Part shown: positions 59,306 through 64,000 of the stretch, piece after piece
Numbering within the stretch: the first letter of the stretch is position 1
Layout: every line of letters begins with the position of its first letter
NCBI GenBank assembly: GCA_963576735.1
Contig: OY755170.1
Span: 23,792,875-23,856,874 of the forward strand
From: Bedellia somnulentella
Lineage: Eukaryota > Arthropoda > Insecta > Lepidoptera > Bedelliidae
DNA length: 64,000 nucleotides
Direction: 5' to 3'
Position numbers and translations under genes: made by a program
The notes under the pieces: generated by a model
Told to the model about the DNA's origin: nothing
Database searches by the model: none
The model's input: the letters and a program-made list of their open reading frames with translations, nothing else

Positions 59306-61080
59306 ATGTTGATATCTGTTCTCTTTAAATTTCATTAAAATATGTATGTATTCGAGCAACAAACACAAGTAGAAGAAATAAACGTATGACATAACGAATT
59401 GAATTTAAATGGAGTACTCGTTTATAGCTACCATGCCATGAGACGTTTAGTTATATTATTCTCGTGACGGATCAAAAGGTTCAAGTTTTAATACGAACTA
59501 GTACTTCGGAAGACATCTGCAACCGTATGTTTATCTGCTACACAAAAATCTATATAAAAAGATTTGTCAATCAAAATGGAACTATGAATTGATGAAAATG
59601 GTTGGTTTTTCTGATAAGTTTTTGTTGCTTCATTTTTAGAATGAACTACTTATACTAAAAACGTTGCATAGCAAAACTAGAATTATTTTGCTTGAGGTTA
59701 TTCAACGCATTGGAAAAAGTACTAATTTGAATGTTTTTGACATGAAAACCTCATGGGGGGATTAATGAATAAAATCAATAAAGGAATGAAAAATTTCGAC
59801 ACCGGAAAAGTACTAGGTGAAATATGAAAATAAATAATTTACAGATTCAACTTAATATATAATACATTTTATATCCTAGCTATTAGTATGAGAAAACGTA
59901 GCTGACATCAGTTTTTCCCATCATCCGATATAGTTAGTTCTGAATCAATTTATCAATTAGTGGTCTCCGTAACTCGATAATGTAATCGATATTTATGTAA
60001 GAACATGTTTCAATCGATTAGTGAGCGATCGAGTCACTCGGATAACTACAATATGTTTTTATTGACCTATTCGTTTCAATTCAGATTCTGTCTTTTCTGA
60101 GGCCTAGCACGATCAATATTGAATCTTCGCGATATCGTATCGATAAGAGTATTTTACACCACGCGATATCTAGTTAAGGGCGTCCCCGGAAAAATAGGTT
60201 GATATTGATTGTTTGTAAATTCTATAAAGTCTGATTTGATGATATTGATATGACATGAATAAAATATATGTTGGTGATTAGTTCATGGTGTTAAAATTTG
60301 ATGTTTAACATTTTAATAATTTGTTGAAAAATATGATGAAAAAAATTGAATTGGAACATGCTTTGTTTTCATACAAACCGTATAGGCTCCTCTGGCATAA
60401 CATACATGTGAACTCATTATGTGTCTATATACGCGTAGCTTTAAGATCTGTAACTTTGATGTTTAACTTCTCATTTAAACATTATAGTTATTCAATAAAA
60501 CTAAATAAACTACATTTATGCTGCGCGCGCGTTTTTTCCGTCCCTGACACTCTCAGTAAATTTGACGTAAGAGTGAGCGCAATAGCTGCAAAATGCGGGG
60601 AGGCCCTTTAAAGGTCGTTCGTACTAGTTCGAATAAAGATTGACAAAATCGAGTACATCATATAGCAAAATCTTTAATATATACATACAGTAACTGCCTT
60701 GGTTCGTCTTTTTTACTTATTTTTTTTCGGAAGACTTAACCGCAACATAACAATATTATTACAGAACAATAGCAACCAATAACCATTTATGAAATCTTCA
60801 TATGTTGTAACAATAATATAAAAATAAAAGAAGTCCTTACATATCCAAAAAGTAATATTTTTTTTAACCAATATTACTGATATTTAAATCATTCTAAGCA
60901 TGTTTAACATAAAATTATCAAGTTTTTCGTTCTAAAACAATACCCTCGACGTATAAGTTACAATGTGTTACAATACAATACTAGTTCTACAACATAATTT
61001 TTAAAAGATAAAATCGATTGTTATTTTTTTTCCTTATTAGTCAAATTAATTCAAAGCAAACATTATCTATAAATTAAACC
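59306..61080. other. Gene-poor stretch
   Basis: A 96-codon frame at 60321-60611 shows no motif or gene signals. Otherwise AT-rich. Confidence 0.4.
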
Positions 61081-61514
61081 ATGTCAACCTGGAATCTCAC
61101 CCTCACAAATCCTCATTGGTAATGCAGTGGTGGAAGTAATAGGTAAGTTGACGAAAATCACTTTTTAAATATCTAAATTCGAAATTTCGTGAAATAGACA
61201 GTATATAATATGAATATAAACAATATTCAAATTGTATATAATTTATATTTTATTTTTATTTAACTTAATCATATGTATTTTATTATTTGCCATATTTCTA
61301 ATATTTGTTTTTTATCTACTTCATATTGATGAACTAACCAAAAACTGATGTTGCGAATATCACTTGCTGTGCGAATGGCCATATATGCGAACTTCCTTTA
61401 TTGATATATTAGCCAAGCGATACAAGTAATTAATAAAAACGATTTTTCTGCTATTTTGTTTGCAGCTAACATCGCGTATTTTTTTTGAATCGCTATTCTA
61501 AATTTTCTTGGGAG

Positions 61515-62811
61515 ATGGGAGACCTTGGTAAGTATTAATAAGCATGTTTTTATCCTGAACTAAAAAATGCATGCTATATCATTTTGATATAAAATTCATT
61601 GCACGAGTATTGTGTGATTTTTAAAACAACAAGTTAATTTTGATTATAATATAATATTTGGGATTGGAATACCGATTAAAATGACTCAAATTTGTACCAA
61701 ATAATTTCTACAAAGCCATTAAATTCACAAATCTTTTATAAAATCAAGCTGAAACTTTTATTGGTTTCAAAACATCACTTCTAACAGTGTAAATACTTTT
61801 ATGGGTTAACCGTCCGTCCGTTAATTAATTCAGAAATCTTTACACCTTTATCTTTTATTAAGGGGTGTAATAGAATTATGATTTTATTCATTCTCTTTAA
61901 TATTACATATTATTGATAAGTCTTCTTACAACTAGACAGTAAAACATTATAAATAAACACTTAATAAAATAAATAAAAAGAAATATATTTAGTACAGAAA
62001 ATCAGAATTATATTAATTTCTTCGAAGGTATTTTCTAATTACAAGGTGGCTGGCAGCGTCAAAATGTTGTATAGCTAAACTGACACACTTTACATACTAT
62101 CTACATCTTGCCTTGAACCTTCCCGAACTGAGCAAACGCGGTGGCAATGTGATCTTCTCCAAATTATTATATATCAAATCCAGAATTTATATGAGACTCA
62201 GATATATATTTAAAGTAGTTAAAGTTATTCATTAAATAAAAACACATTTGATGTAAATGTATTTAAAATACGAGATATTTACAATTTCAAAATGAAACAT
62301 AAACTAAAATAGAAAAACTATAATCTAAAAAAATCTCACTGTACGGTAGCGTGCCAAAAATACAGGTGTTTTTTTCTTTGAATGGTTAAACTGTATAAAT
62401 ATTTTTCAAAGTTAGACATTTCAGTATACTGAACATAGAAGTAATTTTACAACGCATGCTGAATTTTGTATGTATGTGACACTTATCCCAAGGGCACCAC
62501 TACAATGAATTCTTCAAAAATTCATCATTTCCTGACTCATTGGCGGTTAACCAAAGTATGAGATAACCAACATTCAAATCACACAATAACATACGTAGAA
62601 GCTTTTTCCCCTATTTTTTTTACAGCCAGTAGGAATACTTATGTTTGATGCCCTTTTTATAAATTCATAAATATATATTTATATAAAATTACGTATATTT
62701 TTATTATAAAAATCGTTATCTACAGATGAGCAGCTTCCTAAAGGTTCCATTGATTGCCTGGTGTGTGAAAAGTATATAAGTTACCAGCCACCATTCTCAT
62801 TAGAGCACTAG
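61515..62811 (+). CDS. Candidate small spliced gene, 32 residues (or 5' part of a larger one)
   Basis: Three segments have good splice signals: a leader exon ending at 61142 (AATAG | GTAAGTTG), an exon at 61466-61527 (TTTGTTTGCAG | ... CTTG | GTAAGTATT) and an exon from 62726 (CGTTATCTACAG). Starting at the ATG at 61515, exons 61515-61527 and 62726-62811 join in frame to give MGDLDEQLPKGSIDC... and a stop at 62809-62811, 32 residues. No family is recognised. The last exon may instead splice on at a weak GTGTGTG donor at 62761. Two strong donors and matching acceptors are the main support; the coding call is tentative. Confidence 0.3.
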
Positions 62812-63030
62812 GGTGAAAATCCGATTATCAGATAAAATAATCAAGTTATATAAGTTGTTGTAGCCTTTATCCAGATTCGTGGAATGTAATCTGAATATGA
62901 TGATTTAGTTCAATGCAGTGATATTAAGTTCAATGTAATAATTGATGAACAGGAGCTCGACCATTTGAGTAATGCTGCAAAAACGTATCATTAGAACTAA
63001 ATCACGACTCAGAGCACACATAACATAAAA

Positions 63031-63309
63031 ATGACAAACATCGAAATAACTGAATCAATTAGTTTTATCGAGCAGAAACATGAGACATTCGAACAATCAC
63101 GAATAAAGTTTTTGCAGCCAAAATGGCGGTATGATTACGTTTATGATTACTTAATTGTATCAAGTTCCGGCAATTTGAATGAAACGTTACGAATAAATGC
63201 TCTCAAATTGACTGATTTATTATTAACCGACGACGATTCTTTCGTACTACTTTTAACTTACAATTATTTTACACACTGTGTTACTGAAATGTGGGAAAAT
63301 ACGTTTTGA
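63031..63309 (+). CDS. Hypothetical single-exon ORF, 92 residues
   Basis: ATG in a fair context (CATAAAAATGAC) opens a 92-residue frame ending TGA. The composition is protein-like: an acidic N-terminus, PKWRYDYVYDYLIVSSSG in the middle and LKLTDLLLTDDDSFVLLLTY near the end. There is no signal peptide or known motif. TATATAAG boxes lie upstream at 62773 and 62847, and AATAAA follows at 63451-63456, so a compact transcription unit is possible. I do not recognise it. It could be a chance frame, a transposon remnant, or a later exon of the transcript proposed just upstream. Confidence 0.3.
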   Translation: MTNIEITESISFIEQKHETFEQSRIKFLQPKWRYDYVYDYLIVSSSGNLNETLRINALKLTDLLLTDDDSFVLLLTYNYFTHCVTEMWENTF

Positions 63310-63459
63310 AAACCAAAAAAGTTTTTAAAGGCACTTGAGAGAAGTGTTCGACTAAGTAAAATATTTTATAATATGAATGAATATTAACTTGTTGAATTAT
63401 TTCTACCACACAATATGATTGTAATACTAACTTTACACAAAAAGCTACTAAATAAAAGT

Positions 63460-64000
63460 TTTAAACAGATGTTAGCAGAGTCAGTTCACATCTGCAACTA
63501 CAATCGTAGCTAATAGAAATTCGGCAATGACATGTGTGATAAATTATACTTTTAATTAAGGGGTAAATAGTTTGGCATATTTATCAAATAAAATAATGTT
63601 TATAGTGATTAATTTACTTTTACCAAAGACGACACTGCCTAATAAAGTAGATATTAATGTAATTTTCAATTGTAAATAAACGATTTGCTAATATTGCGTG
63701 ATATAATGTCGACCGTAACAAAGTTTCGTGTACTGTTGTAACTGAAGCGTCGAAATACAATTATTTATTGTTCCGTTTTAAATTGTTTCTCATTCGTTTG
63801 TTTCCCAGCAATAGGAAACATAAATAAAATATACTTATCTATCATTAAACTTCTGATAGTTTGGGACAAGTTACTAAACGTTACTTAGTTTCACTAGTCC
63901 AAATATCCACAACGTCTCATTATATAATTATATGCAAAATACGTAAGTATTCAAAACATTTCTAACACCTTAAAACAGCATATCGTGACGGAAAATAAAA
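63460..64000. other. AT-rich end of window
   Basis: No feature recognised beyond the candidate AATAAA at 63451. Confidence 0.4.

Overview
The window is AT-rich eukaryotic nuclear DNA, almost certainly from a moth or butterfly. The genes have GT-AG introns. The peritrophin-type cuticle/midgut genes look insect. The interspersed repeats (tRNA-headed SINEs, RTE 3' ends with TATG tails, and elements ending in AGTATAGAT) are of kinds abundant in Lepidoptera. I cannot name the species.

Three complete protein-coding genes can be rebuilt exon by exon. Two are tandem paralogues on the + strand (12666-16375 and 19970-25572). Each has five exons and encodes a small secreted protein (200 and 199 residues) with two chitin-binding peritrophin-A domains joined by an acidic linker. 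Their promoters share a TATA box, a CAGT initiator and two GATA-type sites at almost the same spacing. Their last exons and 3' UTRs are far more alike than the rest. Downstream on the - strand, 33745-27796, is an eight-exon aldo-keto reductase of 337 residues with a signal peptide and the full D-Y-K-H catalytic tetrad. It is a candidate secreted ecdysteroid (3-dehydroecdysone) reductase, but that substrate is an inference.

The rest is mostly repeats. 1-12.3 kb: SINEs, two copies of an AGTATAGAT-ended repeat, a Jockey/CR1-type LINE remnant inside a perfect 192-bp inverted repeat pair, and a possible broken tail-anchor exon (- strand, 2799-3033). 33.7-43.7 kb: SINEs, a nested mariner-type transposase remnant, a GGAACCCTAAAA-ended repeat, and a perfect 27-bp hairpin. 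43.77-45.6 kb: a long 5'-truncated reverse transcriptase ORF with a YLDD catalytic box and a C-terminal RPD...D nuclease-like region; a second 3' fragment of the same element lies in an intron of the first peritrophin gene. 45.7-64 kb: gene-poor, with scattered RTE ends, a full-length SINE with a 13-bp target-site duplication, a small MITE, a GC-rich island near 49.2 kb, and possible small transcription units at 61.1-63.5 kb.

Repeat names used below: 'family B' is a ~240-bp element whose 3' end resembles the RTE tail; 'SINE-T' is a ~370-bp tRNA-headed SINE ending in TTATG repeats.
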